Below are positions 20,469 to 33,901 of a DNA stretch of 64,000 nt, piece after piece (position 1 is the stretch's first letter; every line of letters begins with the position of its first letter). The stretch spans positions 10,495,428 through 10,559,427 of the forward strand of contig NC_083658.1 in the NCBI RefSeq assembly GCF_963576545.1, read 5' to 3'. The notes under the pieces are model-generated. The model made no database searches. It saw nothing but the letters and a program-made list of their open reading frames with translations, and was not told the origin of the DNA. Origin of the DNA: Limanda limanda (lineage: Eukaryota; Chordata; Actinopteri; Pleuronectiformes; Pleuronectidae). The translations under genes and the position numbers were made by a program.

Positions 20469-23400
20469 TTTACATCTGCTGAGAATCTCTTTGAGGACAG
20501 CCAGACACTACAAAGTGCACACATTTGATTATCAATGCCCAGAAAGGTGTTCGTGCATTTTTAGATTCACTGAGTATCCAGTCACAACCTCAAAATCAAC
20601 TTTAAGATGAATGTCTTTTGAAGAGTGTTGAGCTGACTCTGCACCTGGAAGGAATCCAGTGTCAAGCCGGCACACTCGTCCACCTGTGGTCATTCCTGTG
20701 TTTCCAGGCCTTGTGAGAGTCACAACTTACCCAGAAGGGCTTATGGGAAAGCCAAGAAATCTCTTGTGGTGCTTTTGTGGATTAAATAATTCCCACAAAA
20801 GGCGCAATGAAGTGCACAGATTTCCCTTTGACTGTCAGCTCCGCTGGGCTGGTCGGGCTTTTGTCTTCATATAGCCTTCAAATTGAGTGTGAATAAGTTG
20901 AAGGTAGCGTACTAAATCCTTACCAAAACATACTTGGCTGACTTATTTTTGGAAGGAGGGGGGCTTTATAGGCTGCATAGTTGGCACAAGTCCACATGCA
21001 GTAGTGGAAAGGTATGATCATTTCCCTGCTTTTTCTGTGGACTTGCCCCTTCCCTCTCTTTGCTTTAGCTGATATGTATAGTAGCACTGAGTGTGTGTGT
21101 GTGTGTGTGTACGTGCAGCAGCGGGGGGGTGTGCCGATGCGAAGGTCTTAAGGACACATGGCCCGGGACTCGGTTCTCACGACTAAGAGCGGTCACAGGG
21201 TCAGATCCACGCGGCCCTCAAACAGCTCTCCCATCCTTTCCTAGAACGAGGAACGGCTCCAGCTTCCCTGTCTCTGTTTCCCTTTCTCTCTCTTTCTCAC
21301 ACATGCCTCCACACTGTCTCTTCCTCCCTCTCTTCCTCTCGCAAGATGTCCAGAAGCTCTCACTCAGCAGAGTTTCCCACCGCTGTAACTCTATTTTCCA
21401 TGGTGTGTCCCCCCCCTCCCCTTTCTTCTCCACCACAGCCCAGTGAGGATAACATGAGGCCATCAGTTTGGAGTCATTAGCGTAATCTGGACCATGAAGT
21501 TATTGCACCTCGGAGTGTTTGTAAAAATACTCGGCCCAGAAGTGTTGCTGGTCTGCTGGGGAGTTTCACACACTGCCGGGTGTGAGGTGAAATTCCAATG
21601 TGAAGCGTCAACAAAAGACTTTACGTTGGAAATGTACTGAATTTAGCACATTTACTTTTGAATGCAATGCCCTTTTTTGTCAAATGCACAGTCATTTTTT
21701 TTTACATATAAATCATAAGTTATAGAAATAATTGAAGTTTACAATCATTTTCTACAGATGGAACATACATGGTTGCTTTAGTAATTTGTTTCTTGAGGTT
21801 ACTGACAAGAGGTGTCATACTCTCCAGGAAAGATAAGAAAGACGCCTCTGTTTAACACGGGACCTTTGTCCTGCAGGTTCAAGGGGGTCCCAAAAAGAAT
21901 TTGCTCACGTCAATTACATACAACTCTATTTGATTACATCCCTGCACTGTTAAAAAAAAAGCATCGAGCTTCTCTTTCTTTTTGAGGGACAGGAGAGTTT
22001 TTCCATGCTGGACTCAGGGTTGACACTCGGATACTAGCCATGGACCTTGTTATTAAGTGTACAAGTAAACACACTCTTACAGTCTTTTCACATCGATTTC
22101 TGCCCATTATAAAAGTCCTCATAATTCCCCTTTGGCTCCAAGGCTTTGTGCAACACGCCCAGTGTTCACTTCTCTAAGTTTGTTTCCAATTTCCCCCATT
22201 TTGCACATTGTCTGACTATTAAAGTCGTCTTAGCTTCATTATCATGTGATGATGATCGTCTCAAATGCATTTTCACAGTGCACTAAAAATGATAGCCATG
22301 CCATTTTAGTCAGATCTCTTGAAATTCAGTGGAAATTGATTCAATGGGTATTTTAAGGAAATAATACAGTAATGGTCTGATGTGGAGGTTTCGTCATTTT
22401 TTATTCCTTGTTTCGTTTCAAACTCGAAAACATTAGTTGCCACAGTTCCACCGATGGTATCGTGTCTTTCACTACAATATTCCTGACTCGTAAGCAGCCA
22501 CATCTTTCATATCCCACCTCCAGTTTGTAATTCAGGCTTTATCTCATACATGTGTGAGATAAACCGGATGACTCTGTGTGGTTCTAAGCACCTTGAGAAC
22601 CACAGGAAGTTGTGCAACTGTTTTTCACGAGCCAAGTTTCGGTCATGGCTGGAATCCCATCATCCCAAAACTTTATAGTCATATCGATGCCAATTTGAAA
22701 GTTTTAACCAAGATGCAATAAACGACAACTTTTCATTTTATGGAAGTGATATCAGAATATATAACAGCAGATATAGTAAACCAGACATACGTTGCATCCT
22801 GCATTTTGTGTACTTCAGCCTGGATTGGGATGCAGCTACTGTCTTAATCTTAACAATACCTATTTTAAAGGTTTAATGTATTCATTTTCAAAACTTCTGC
22901 TCAGATTGAGATCCAGTTTTAAATGATTTGTATCCTTGAGTCTCGTGCTTTGCCTTTTTAAGGAGGGAGAGGTGAACGGAGAGGCAGAAAGAGAGAGAGA
23001 GAGACGGAGGGGGAGGGAGAGGCTTGAGACAGTGGAGATGTAATGGTTTACACAAAAAGCAGCGCCGGACAGTTTTAGTGGCTGTGATTGCTTAATAGCT
23101 TTTTTCCATGGCCAGGTTGTTGATGTTCGGCGGACAATGACGCGGAGGAATCATCAGAAACGTGCCCTGCGTGTTATTACAGTAGGAGAGGTCAGCGACT
23201 GGTGCTTGTTCTTGTGAAGCGATTGGCTCTGGAGCTGGTCATCGTATCAACATGCTCTTGAAGTAGCGAGTGTTTCTTTTTTTTTACAGGGACGCTGACA
23301 TTACGGAATTTGTAACTTTGGCGTCTGGAACATACCATGAACCTACGCGGTGTTTCTCTCTGTCACTCACACGTACATGCATGAGCACAAAGGCTCAGGG

Positions 23401-23824
23401 AGGGAAACAGCGGTCGGCTAATTTAATGCTACTTGTTTATGGGGCGCCAGATTGTTGACATTGTGCCGTCTATTCTTAGACCCACAGTACATCAGAGAGT
23501 GAGGAAAATCATTCCTCCACTAAAAAAATACCCCTGCAACTATTGCTACTCAATGATTGATAACAGATGATTCATAGAAGTGGTTATTTGAGGCTGACAC
23601 TGTAATCTGCATGCATACAGCAACCGCAATCAAAATGTTGTACCCACAAACCAACACTTAGTAGAGTAAGGAAAGGAAAACAAATATATAGGCTTATATT
23701 GAGGATTATCTAGTGAGTCATATGTTAGCTCTGATTGCTAAAGAATGTAAAAACTGCGGATCCAGACCTTGAGCCTGCTTGGATTTTTGTTTCAGTGAGA
23801 CCTACAGTACGATGAGAGGCGAAC
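20469..23824. other. intronic DNA, mostly unremarkable
   Basis: No supported exon. Contains a (TG)n stretch at about 21091-21110, a pyrimidine-rich part around 21280-21350 and an AG-rich purine run at about 22985-23020. Confidence 0.5.
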
Positions 23825-24804
23825 TTAAGGCCAATTTATGCCTCTCCGTTTTTTCTATTACGGACAGATAAGACCGCCCTATCCGTCGTGGAACGCCCTC
23901 TCCGAGCGCCTCGGAGAACTTTTCGCACACGTCTGATTTTTCTAACTGTACGTGTTTATTTCGGAGACCCCACGGACAGCTCTTGGCTGTGATTGGTCCG
24001 CGAACGACATCATTTCCGTATGACTTCATTTCCGTATTTCCGGACCTCAAACTTCCTGTTTACTTGTAGCCACAAACACGAACACAACTATGATTCTACG
24101 ATTAATGTGATGTGTGTGTTAAGCCAGCGGAGTTGTCCGGCTGACGGTAGCTCGTTAGAGCACTGAGGGCATGTGTGCACGGTCACATACGGTTAGAACG
24201 AGCTTTCAAAACGGCGCTAGCAGGCTAGGCTAGCGGGCTAGGCTAGCCACCATGCTAACTGCGGTGGTAACAGTGCAAGAACCCGCCGTCACGACTTTAA
24301 TTCCACTTCTATCATGACACTGTTTCTATAATACCTCCAGGTTAGAAGCAAACACTGGGTAGTAGTTAGTGCCGGGAGTCCCTGCTGACTGTGTGTGGAA
24401 GCTGGGGGGGAGCTAGGTCCGTGTAGCTTCTAGCTACATGTAGCCTCAAGCAGATTCAAGCTGTGGAATCAGCAACACAGTTCGGAAACAAGACCGGGGA
24501 ACCGCTACGCTAAGAAACGATTACATCAGCATTTTGACCCGCTGGGTGTCACTTTATTTAGTTCTGTTAGTTGCCATGGTTCAGTGTGTGGGAGGCAGGC
24601 TAACATGTAAACAGAGACACGTGGACTTCTTCTTCCCAAATGGGGTAGGCTTCTCTGAGCTCGTCTTCCGTTGCGCCACCTATGGGTTTGGCGATGAATT
24701 TTTTCCGACGTACTGTGTCGGAGAAGTAAATATCAAAAAGACTCTTCGCCCCCTGCTGAGACCTCTCCGAGAAACGGACACGTAGTAGTATATAAGGGCC
24801 TTTA
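23825..24804 (+). mobile_element. Harbinger-like non-autonomous DNA transposon
   Basis: The element spans 23828-24801 with TTA on both sides (23825-23827 and 24802-24804), the target duplication expected of PIF/Harbinger elements. The left tip is AGGCCAATTTATGCCTCTCC. The right tip, reverse complemented, is AGGCCCTTATATACTACTAC, followed by CGTGTCCGTTTC, against CTCCGTTTT on the left. The tips are therefore similar but diverged. The interior has GCTAGC repeats near 24220-24250 and no transposase frame. Orientation is arbitrary. Confidence 0.65.
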
Positions 24805-25691
24805 GATGGTGACAGATGTTCTGCACACAGCAAATCCCAGGTTTCCATTCATAACGTGTGGCAGAACCATGGTTATGACTTGTCAGAATTTGGAAGATCA
24901 CTGTGTGGAATTTCCCTACTTCCTGCCTCAGATAGTTATATCTATGAATGCTAAAGGGGTTGGGAGTACGGACAAGGAACATGATGTTTACATGAGTTGC
25001 TACAGAACTTTACCATTTACATGTTGCAGAGCATGCTTGATTATTACGTCCACTACGCCATTTGACTTATGCCATTTCGTTTTCTCTTTTTGATTTTGCA
25101 AAAGCCTCAGCTTGACATGTCCCCTTGCTCACACTCTAACCCTCATGGCGATGATTTATCAGAAATCACGCCTTCAGATTCAAAGGAATTCAAAGTGCTC
25201 CACATGTTTGCCGTTATTTATACTGTGATTCAAACAAGCTAGAACATTGACTCATGTCAGTGCTCACTACCAGGAATCAACAGATGTTTGGTCCACGTTG
25301 AAGTGTTTATAGCAACTATACCCTGCACGGTCTGAGCATCGAGGAGAAACACTGCAGCAAAGCCTCTAATCAAAATAAGGCGACAGATTTAGGATCTTTT
25401 CACAGTTTGAGAAGATTTGTATTTTATTTTTGTTATGTTTGGATCACGCTGCTAGATTCTTTCTGGTAATTCTGAGGTCCAGACTGATGAATGGAGGCAA
25501 TCGAGGCTTTGCAGTCTGAGTCCGCCCAGGGACATCCAGCTGTATCAATATCTGTTTTTTTGTCCAAAAGTTGTCCTTATTTTCTGGATTCTTATTATAA
25601 TTGTGTAGTTTGTACATTATAAAATGCCTAAAACAATTCCCAAAATTGCAGTTTGGTGTCTTTCAATGTCTTGTTTTCATTTCAGACATAT
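24805..25691. other. intronic DNA, nothing recognised
   Basis: No exon or clear repeat. Confidence 0.4.
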
Positions 25692-25699
25692 TTTAGGAC

Positions 25700-26254
25700 T
25701 AGGGATTGGTATCGTTTGGTTTTTATCCGATACCGGTTCCTAACCGATACTTTTAAAACGATACCGGTTCCTAAACGGTGCCTGAACCGATACTTTTTTC
25801 AAAAAAGTGCACAAAACGATACTTGACTAAGAAAGGCTTTTTTTATTGCCAAATATATTAACTGTTTAAAGTAGATTATAAATATAAATAAATACAAAAC
25901 CCTTTTTAACTTAAAACTATGAATAACATACGAACTGTTAACAAAAGTTTACACTATACTTAAAGGCAGCCAGCGCCGGGGAGAGGTCTCACGAGGAGAT
26001 CCCCCCACCTGCACGGAAGCCCTGACGCACGCGGGGCGCGGGCAGCGCGGAGACAAAAGTCTGTCCACCGGGGGTCCGCGGCCGCGGGGGCCTCCGCTTC
26101 CCGTGAAGGAAGGAGCGGAAGTGTGAGGAGGCGGGACGAGCGGAGACCTCAGGCTTCGATTGGCTCAGGCACCGAAATGAGGCACCGAAATCTCCGTTGC
26201 GTTTCGGTCCGGGTAGGTACCGGTTGTATTTCTGGTTCTCGGTACCCAACCCTA
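25700..26254 (+). mobile_element. hAT-type MITE with CpG-rich core
   Basis: A 555-bp element flanked by the exact 8-bp direct repeat TTTAGGAC (25692-25699 and 26255-26262), the target duplication length of hAT transposons. The termini TAGGGATTGGTATCG and, reverse complemented, TAGGGTTGGGTACCG match at 12 of 15 positions. The ends carry repeated CGATACCGGTTCCTAA blocks. The core at about 25970-26150 is unusually GC- and CpG-rich for this A/T-rich intron. There is no transposase, so it must have been moved in trans. Orientation is arbitrary. Confidence 0.85.
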
Positions 26255-26262
26255 TTTAGGAC

Positions 26263-28260
26263 ATTAGAGATTTTTATCTGGTCACATATTTTCTGATATT
26301 GATCCCGACAATAGTCTGAATAAGATACTGCCATGTATATACTTATATATTTATATAGATAATTTATAGTTATACTGCTTTTAGTATACTAAGGTAAATT
26401 TATACCAATTTATCATACCAATTTATTCATATACATTGAACTAAGTCATGTGGTGTATTACGACCTTAGTTGCATTATATCAACATATGTGTATGTCTCA
26501 ATTGCAATTTAACGTCCTAGTCTTCACAGCATTTTGCAGTAACCAACTGCTTGATGGCCCGTGACCTGGATTCTCATGTAAACAAGTAGGAGGACGTCAT
26601 GTTGACATGAGTCATAGTCACATAAACGGGAATATAAGTGGAATGTTCTAATAGCAATTAATGTAAACCTAATGGGGATAATGTCTTTTATAGAATAAGG
26701 TCAATAGCAGGATTATTTCTGTCCATATAAACGTATAGTCAAAGTCATATCTGAGAAGTGGAACCTGAAAATGTGTGACAGTGAAAGAGATCCTTTCAGC
26801 TCTATCGGTAACAAAGGTTGCCATCAAATCATAAGCGGCAACTACCACAGACACATAAGTCGTATGTGTCTCTCTCCTTACGCTGCTAATCAATCACAAA
26901 CAGTCCGGAATGAGATGAATCAATACGTGTGATAGGTTCAACACATCAAACCAAAACAACACTAAACACAAACCCCAAATAAAAGCAACAGAGCAGGGAT
27001 ATAAACATCAATTAATGGGCAGGTAACCCTGTGATATGTGAATATGCCCCAATTTAATATGTTCTCCCTGGTTTAGGAAACAGAAAGGCTTGAACTCTCC
27101 CTGCCATCTATTTGGCCTCTCCTCCCTGATTTCCTCCCTCAAAGCGAGGGGGTGTGAGCGTCGGAGGAGCAAGACCTTGAAGGTCGGACATCTTTGGAAT
27201 GCTCGCACCAAAATACCCGCTGATAACAAATTCACACACCAGCTCGGGCCGGCTCGGCCAAGACTCACAAAGTCTCACAAATCATGACACAATCTTTGCT
27301 TTGGTCCAAGCGGGTCACGTAGCAAGCGTGCAGAGCTAGCGTGGCGTAATCAAGGAGTCGGGGATGTCATCACGCGGTTGCGAGAGCCTCCGTCAAAACA
27401 CAGAGCCGTGATGGAACGCAGGTTGATTTTCTTGGCTCGCGGCGGCAGCACTCTCTGATTTGACTCGCGGTCGCCTGTAAGTTGTAGCCTGATCCCACAG
27501 CATCCTGAAACATGGGCTTCTGAGTCAGCTTTCATTGTCGGCCTGATTTTCTTTCCCCAAGAATGAACACAGATGTCATTGCAAAATAAAAACCGTGTTC
27601 CTTCTCGTTGCTCGTGGAGTACATCAGAGAGTTCCCCTGGGAGAAGCTCCGGATTTATGTGTGTGGGTCTGCAAAGGGGCTGTAGTTTGATTACTGAGCT
27701 TATTAAGTTTAATGGACCTGTTTGTTAACGGGTACAATCTGCTGTCAGAGATCAGAAGAGCAGAATGTTGCCTGTTTTCAATGGAGGTCATGGAAATACA
27801 CCGTCATATTTAACATGCTTTTCAATTAGCTTTTACTGTCATATCTCCTTAATTTCTTATGCACTATTTAGTTTATTCTCTTATAAAAACAAAATGTGGA
27901 CTATTGTCCAAATTTTCAAAGATGTTTAAATTCAAATTTTGGCGCTGAATTCTTTCATTCCTCTTTTGCTGCTGTAATATGGTAAAGTTCCAGTCTATTA
28001 GTCATAAAGGACAATCTTATCTTTTATCTTAAAATAAAGTCTGTGTGTTGTGAGCATCTCAATCATAAATGCAGAAAAAATGCTTCAATTCAAATTAAAG
28101 TTATCAATTGTGTTTAGATAACATGTTAACTTGAATTGGTCAAGCCTAATTCATTTCTATGTGACTAATCGAAGGAATTCTTTTCGGGCTGATCCAGCAG
28201 AAAAGACAATTTAACAACTGATATGGATCCTGATATATTACAGTATACATACAGATGTCA
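26263..28260. other. intronic DNA, nothing recognised
   Basis: No supported exon or repeat family. Confidence 0.4.
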
Positions 28261-28264
28261 CACT

Positions 28265-28340
28265 GAAGTATGGTTTTAGTTATGATTGACAGCTGAGACT
28301 GACCTTGAGTTGTGCAAGATGGCGAGGGGGGTGGGGGGGG
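28265..28340 (+). repeat. dispersed repeat copy (GATTGACAGCTGAGACTGAC)
   Basis: The 20-mer at 28284-28303 is also found exactly at 36562-36581 and with two changes at 50285-50304. The sequence around it is a short remnant of the repeat whose fullest copy here is at about 50095-50345. Confidence 0.6.
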
Positions 28341-29564
28341 GGTCGTATCCGGTTTATTCTGGCCTCACTTGGTCCATCTTATGTTCTGTAAAAGAGATGA
28401 AAATATTCGATTGGCATTTCAGGAGGCGCAGAGTTCTCCTGAGCTCCTGAAGCTGTTTTTGAACACGGAACAAAACCCACGTCTTGTGATGTAAATCCAA
28501 TCCCTTTGTGCTCTAAAGCAATGTGTAAAGCAACACCGCAGAGCTCACTGTATGGAATGTAGTGTCGAGGCCAAGAGGATGTGACATCAACATTTGTTTC
28601 CAATGGGATGTAACTGGTGTCAGGGAGAAAAAAACGTCTAATCACGGTGTAATGACTGTTGCAAAAATACGAATCCGAGGCCACCTCTCATTGGTGAACA
28701 GACACCCGAGACCACACGGGGCCAATTTCTGACAACTTTGTGTGATCCTCCGCTGAAAGGAACCATATGAAACAGCAGGTTTTGTTTGCCAGTGTTTTGG
28801 TTGAGCAATCGCGCACATCTCCTCTGGGATGTTTTCTCAACAGCGAGGGAAAAAGAGCGCGGCTTGAAATAGAGACGGCTGAAAAGTAAACATTAATTTC
28901 CGCGGCCAGAATCTCTCTGTCTGTTGCCGATTAAAGCTCCGGTGGGAAGGCGGGCCTAGTTGAGTTACGCTTTTGTGTTCGCGAGTGTGTGGGAGAGAAT
29001 CCGGAGGGTGGGTGGATGATCTAATTGAGCACTTTTTTGGAGTCTTGAAGGCAAAAACTGTCCAGGCCCCTTGTGTATTTGTGTGTGCTGTGGCCGCCCG
29101 TGTCCATTAGTGTCCTCGCAAATGAGATTCGTCATGGGCCAGAGATAGATTACACAAGATCCTCTCACATGTTCTGTGGTGTGCGGCGTTTTGAAGGATG
29201 TCAACTAGATGTCACTGAATTCTACGAACTGAACCTTTAACTCTAAGTTTCAGTATCAGTGAAATCGTTTCACAACATCTGGAAACACCCACTCTCAGTC
29301 TAATCTTGGGAAAACACTGCACTATTAAAACATGAGGAAGAAATATTTGCAATTCATATTATGTAGTTCTAAATTCCCTTGAATATACTGTATATCCATC
29401 TACTAATTTTGACTAAAATCATAGTGTAGATGACACAGTTTTGAGTCGTATTTGAATGTCGGGCTTGCGGATAATATTTTTCTGTTGTTCTTTACCTTTT
29501 ACTTCAATTGTTTTGGATTTGGCTGCAACACTGTTTACCCCTGTAACTCCAGCAGTGTTTTTGT

Positions 29565-29660
29565 GAAATCAAACACTTCACCCACGCTTCCATTGGCATA
29601 AGGATGAGTAGATAATGAGAGAATTTTGAGTTTTGGGTGAACTATCCCTTTAACTTGCAA
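29565..29660 (+). mobile_element. DNA-transposon terminus (GGGTGAACTATCCCTTTAA)
   Basis: The segment CACTTCACCCACGCTTCCATT followed by TTTTGGGTGAACTATCCCTTTAA resembles a very common teleost non-autonomous DNA element end. The other end was not located. Confidence 0.5.
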
Positions 29661-32515
29661 TGGCTCAACTGCTGTGGGACAGTTTCAGAAAGAAAAGCTG
29701 CATTAACACAGTCAAAAAGGGAGGTTTAGAACGGCCACTGCACTAGTGTAAGAAAATGGAGATTGATCTGACCTCTGCATGTTCATATCCTGTCCCTCTG
29801 CTCAACTATAAGCCCAAAGGAATCAAATTCAATTTTGATTGTATCATGCTCTTGTTTTTATCTGATTGTTGGTACATCTGAGTTCAGATCGGGACATTGT
29901 GGTTGTTTCTGCTGTGTGGTTTTTACGCAGCAGGGTCCCTCTTCCTCTCTCTGTTCTCTCTGTGTGTATTAATCACTTGTATATACTCCAGAGAATTCCA
30001 CCTCGGCGTCACGGCTTCCTTTGCATGCTTATTAATTACTGAGGAGAACTGTTCCATGCTGTATTTAGTGGAGGATTAACTGAATGTTCCTGTTCACACA
30101 TGCAGGATTTAGGCTACTCTGAGGGCTCAGCTTTGAGAATTAATACCTTTGTGCACGTATGTGTGTGGGTACAATTTCCCCTCACTGACTGATCAAATAT
30201 ACACTCAAATACGTGGAGGACTAGTTTAAATAAGCCACTCAGAGGAATTGTGCGTTTTGCTCGGTGCATCCCCTTCTTTTATGTGTGTGTGTTTGTGTGT
30301 GTTACTCCAGTGTCTTTCAGCGGGGAGGCTCAGGGAATTATTTATTTGGAATTCCAGGGTCAGAGCTTCATGCCGAGACCCCGGGGCTCCCACTGAAAGA
30401 GGGGTGGCTACTGACTGAGTGACCCCCCCCCCCTGACTTCCTCTCCTCTCTCCTCTTCACCCCATCCCCTTTTTTCTGCCTGGTTTCATTTTTCTTCACT
30501 CCTGTCAACTCCCCACTGTTACAGATATCCTTCTCCTTCTCATTTAACCCCCTTTCTTTCTAATCTCCAGCTTAGACTAAATGCTGCAGCTGTGGGAAAA
30601 GAACATGAGATCACATCAGCTCGATTTGACTTTTCAGGAAACAGGAATCAAGCTGGAATTAAAGCCTTAGTTTGTTTCAAGGAATACACTCAGAGAGCAT
30701 GCAGCTATACGTATGTTGTCAGACATGACAGCTCTCTCTTGTTTATGCAGCATTATTTAGTTTCTGTCTCAAAAAGTCAGATTGTAATGAGTTGGTTGAG
30801 TGTCTTTAAGTTGCACATAGCACAGTTATTTTATTATTTCCTTGTACAGCACTTTGGTAGTTTTCCAACTATTGCTTCTCACTTCTCACCACATCATTAC
30901 TTGATGTCACTCACAGGCTACTGGGACCCGATTATGCCTGCCATTAATCAAAATAATCAATTAATCTGTCATTATTGATGAGCTGACAAATCCTCAAAAC
31001 ATCACATTAAAAACCCGAAGATAATCAGTCGTCACCAAATGCTCTAAAAAAGGCAAATTTCTGTTGACTGAAGCTGCAGCTCTGATCAACAGTAGAGTCC
31101 CACGTGTACAAACTCAGATTTAAACTTGACTCACCAGAACTTTTGATTGCGTGTCTAAAAATAATGTTGTGTAAGAGAGGGGAGGAGCAGGACAGACAGG
31201 ATGAGAGACATCAGTCAGGACCTTAGTGCGACTATCTCTTTTAATTTCCAGGATGTCTCTCTCCCTCCCTCCCTCTCTCTCTCTTTCTCACACACTGGGT
31301 TCGGAGCAGAGTGAGCCATCTCCCTCCCTGTGTCTTATCTCCTGTGTTACCTCCTCTGGCAGGAATCACTATTATCTGCCGCTGGGAGTTAAACTTGGGC
31401 TCAAACAATCGGCGAACACTGAGTGAATTCAGATGGAAACGTCTAAGGGGAGTGTGTCCGTAACAGCTTTGATTTGAACACAAACAATGGCTTTTATTCC
31501 TTTAATACCCGTCAGCCAGAAACACAAAGGAGAAACACCCATGCTGCTGCACATAGATTAAAATGACAAACTTTTTTCCGAAAGGTCAAGAGGTCAGGGA
31601 GGTTGTAAGGATTAGAAGTGAGGTCATGGAAAGGCAGATACTCGAGCGACACATGCAGACACAACTCTTTTGTGAGTGCCCGTCATTCCAGCGTCCACGA
31701 GAACAAACCCTTGTCATCCAAGGATTCATATAAATATGACCACAGGCCTTGGAAAGCAAAGTGATTTAAACCAGGGGACCTCTCGCCCCTTTACGCCCCC
31801 CCCTCCCAAATCTGTCACACTGTTAGGAAGCAAAACAGAAAGAGACAGCAGGCCTTTCAGAGGCAGCCGTAGCTCCACCGCTATAAATAGAAAAATAGCT
31901 CAGCGGAGGAATGGGTCGGCACACTCAAGTTCCAGAGGCGAAGCGGGAAGAGGTGCAGTATTGGTTGCAGGTGTGAGCGTGCTGGGGATCAGGCAGCACG
32001 CGCATGCACATGCACTCGAGCTGTGAGGTGCGTTTGATTAGCAACAGCTCAAACTCTGTGGTGAGGAGACTGGCCTGCCGGATTCTGAAGCACGAGCTGA
32101 TCAGAACGGTTTTAGTATGAAAATGTTGGCCTGGAACCAGGATCAGAGTGTGGTACTGACATCTAGTGGACATTTCTTTTTAAGAATTCTATCTCATAAC
32201 TTAAAAAAACACATCTTCGGAACTGCTTTTAATGTGGGAGGATGTATTTTATATTTGTAGATATTTCCTCTTTTTCTTAAAACGTGTAAAGGGTCTTTGA
32301 GCATTGTTTCAACAGCTATATAAATAGAGATGCATTATTATTATCTTAAAAAGTTGCAGAGTATTGAAGTGTGTAGTGTAGAAATATAATCTGCCAGTAT
32401 GCTGAAACAGAAATTAATTGTAAACACAGAAAACATTTATATTTTATTATATTATATAGGAAAAAAATGTACTCTTGTCAGATGAAACAACCTCGAAGCT
32501 TCATGTATAAGTCTC
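29661..32515. other. intronic DNA, nothing recognised
   Basis: No exon supported. A 128-codon frame at 30592-30978 has no domain and no useful splice site. Short pyrimidine-rich stretches occur at 30421-30470 and 31255-31290. Confidence 0.4.
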
Positions 32516-32538
32516 ATATATATATATATATATATATA
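32516..32538. repeat. (TA)n microsatellite
   Basis: About 11 uninterrupted TA units. Confidence 0.9.
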
Positions 32539-32741
32539 GGATATGGGCCATTTCTAATTAATATTTGACATCTCAAATTGCAATCTTTGGTGAGAATGTA
32601 GTTATTTACCCCCACCCAGTGGACATTTCACTGAAATGCAGGCCAATTTTGGGGGAAAAATACTTTAAATGTAAAGAGTTATTTTCACCAGCAGAGGGAA
32701 CTATAGCTTCCAATTAAATACTGCAGTGTCTGAGCATCCAC

Positions 32742-32782
32742 ACACACACACGCACACGCACACGCACACGCACACGCACACA
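32742..32782. repeat. interrupted (CACACG)n microsatellite
   Basis: CA repeats with regularly spaced CG interruptions (CACGCACACGCACACG), giving a hexamer-like higher-order pattern. Confidence 0.8.
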
Positions 32783-33223
32783 ATGATGAATCGCAGTAAA
32801 ATGTGGGTGGGCTGCGTTGAGGCCAGTCACAGCTGTGCACATCTGTCTCCTCAGCCTCTCGCCGTCACCAATATCTTGCAAAAACATTACAACAGCTGAT
32901 AGCAGCTGCAGTCAGAACATTGTTCTCATCACTGGGGCCAAATTCTAAAACTGTTTAAAATGCACTGAACATATAAAACTCACTCGACCTGTTGCTCGCT
33001 GCAAAACGCACACACACCTAAACCCACACCCACACACACACATACACAATTGAATTACATAGATTGTCCTATTATTAGTTCTTCCTCCTTGCAGTGAAAT
33101 ATATTTCACCAATAAAATCTGGTTAATCTGGGAACATAGTGTTATTATTACACACTTTAAAAGTATTCTCATAAGAATTCCCGTAGAGTGGAGTTGTTTA
33201 TACTGTCACCAACACCCACGTAT

Positions 33224-33224
<1 letters not shown>

Positions 33225-33312
<88 letters not shown>

Positions 33313-33315
33313 CAC
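33225..33315. repeat. (CA)n microsatellite
   Basis: About 40 pure CA units (33225-33305), then interrupted CA to about 33339. It is paired with a complementary (TG)n tract 150 bp downstream. Confidence 0.95.
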
Positions 33316-33452
33316 CTACACACAGACACACACACTCTCACAAACATAACAATGTGTGTTTGTACTGCTTTCGTAGGGAACAGCGTCACTTCCAAGCAGA
33401 GATCATATTCTCTCCTGCAGAGCACCTTCCCAGAACATTAATCTGGGTTTTT

Positions 33453-33453
<1 letters not shown>

Positions 33454-33511
<58 letters not shown>

Positions 33512-33535
33512 TGTGTGTGTGTGTGTGTGTGTGTG
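33454..33535. repeat. (GT)n microsatellite
   Basis: About 40 GT units with two short interruptions, complementary to the (CA)n tract at 33225-33305. Confidence 0.95.
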
Positions 33536-33877
33536 CTTGAGATATTACTTTTTGAAATCCAGTAGTCCCTACAAGACTCAGAACCCGAGCGTTGTTGCTC
33601 TACTTTTGGGACCCTGGAGTGAGTGAAAAGTTAGGAGTAAAATATCAATCCTGAAATTATGAGACTTTCTGTTATTACACGTTATCTTAAATAAACAGCT
33701 GCTCTATATGGAGGGTTGGTGCAGCACTTGAGCATTTGAGCCCAATGCCGACTCAGGAGAGGGTTTCACTTTTCTAAACACCTGGCGTCGAGTGTGTCTT
33801 TCCTGGAAAAAATTCCGTTGATGGAGGAAGTGATGCATTTACATTTCCTGCACAAGATATAGTGCAGCTTAGGCAGC

Positions 33878-33901
33878 AAGAAGAAGAAGAAGAAGAAGAA
33901 G
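33878..33901. repeat. (AAG)n microsatellite
   Basis: About eight uninterrupted AAG/GAA units. Confidence 0.9.

Noticed and set aside
30592..30978. 128-codon plus-strand frame
   Set aside because: No domain, no splice signal and A/T-rich codons; most likely chance.
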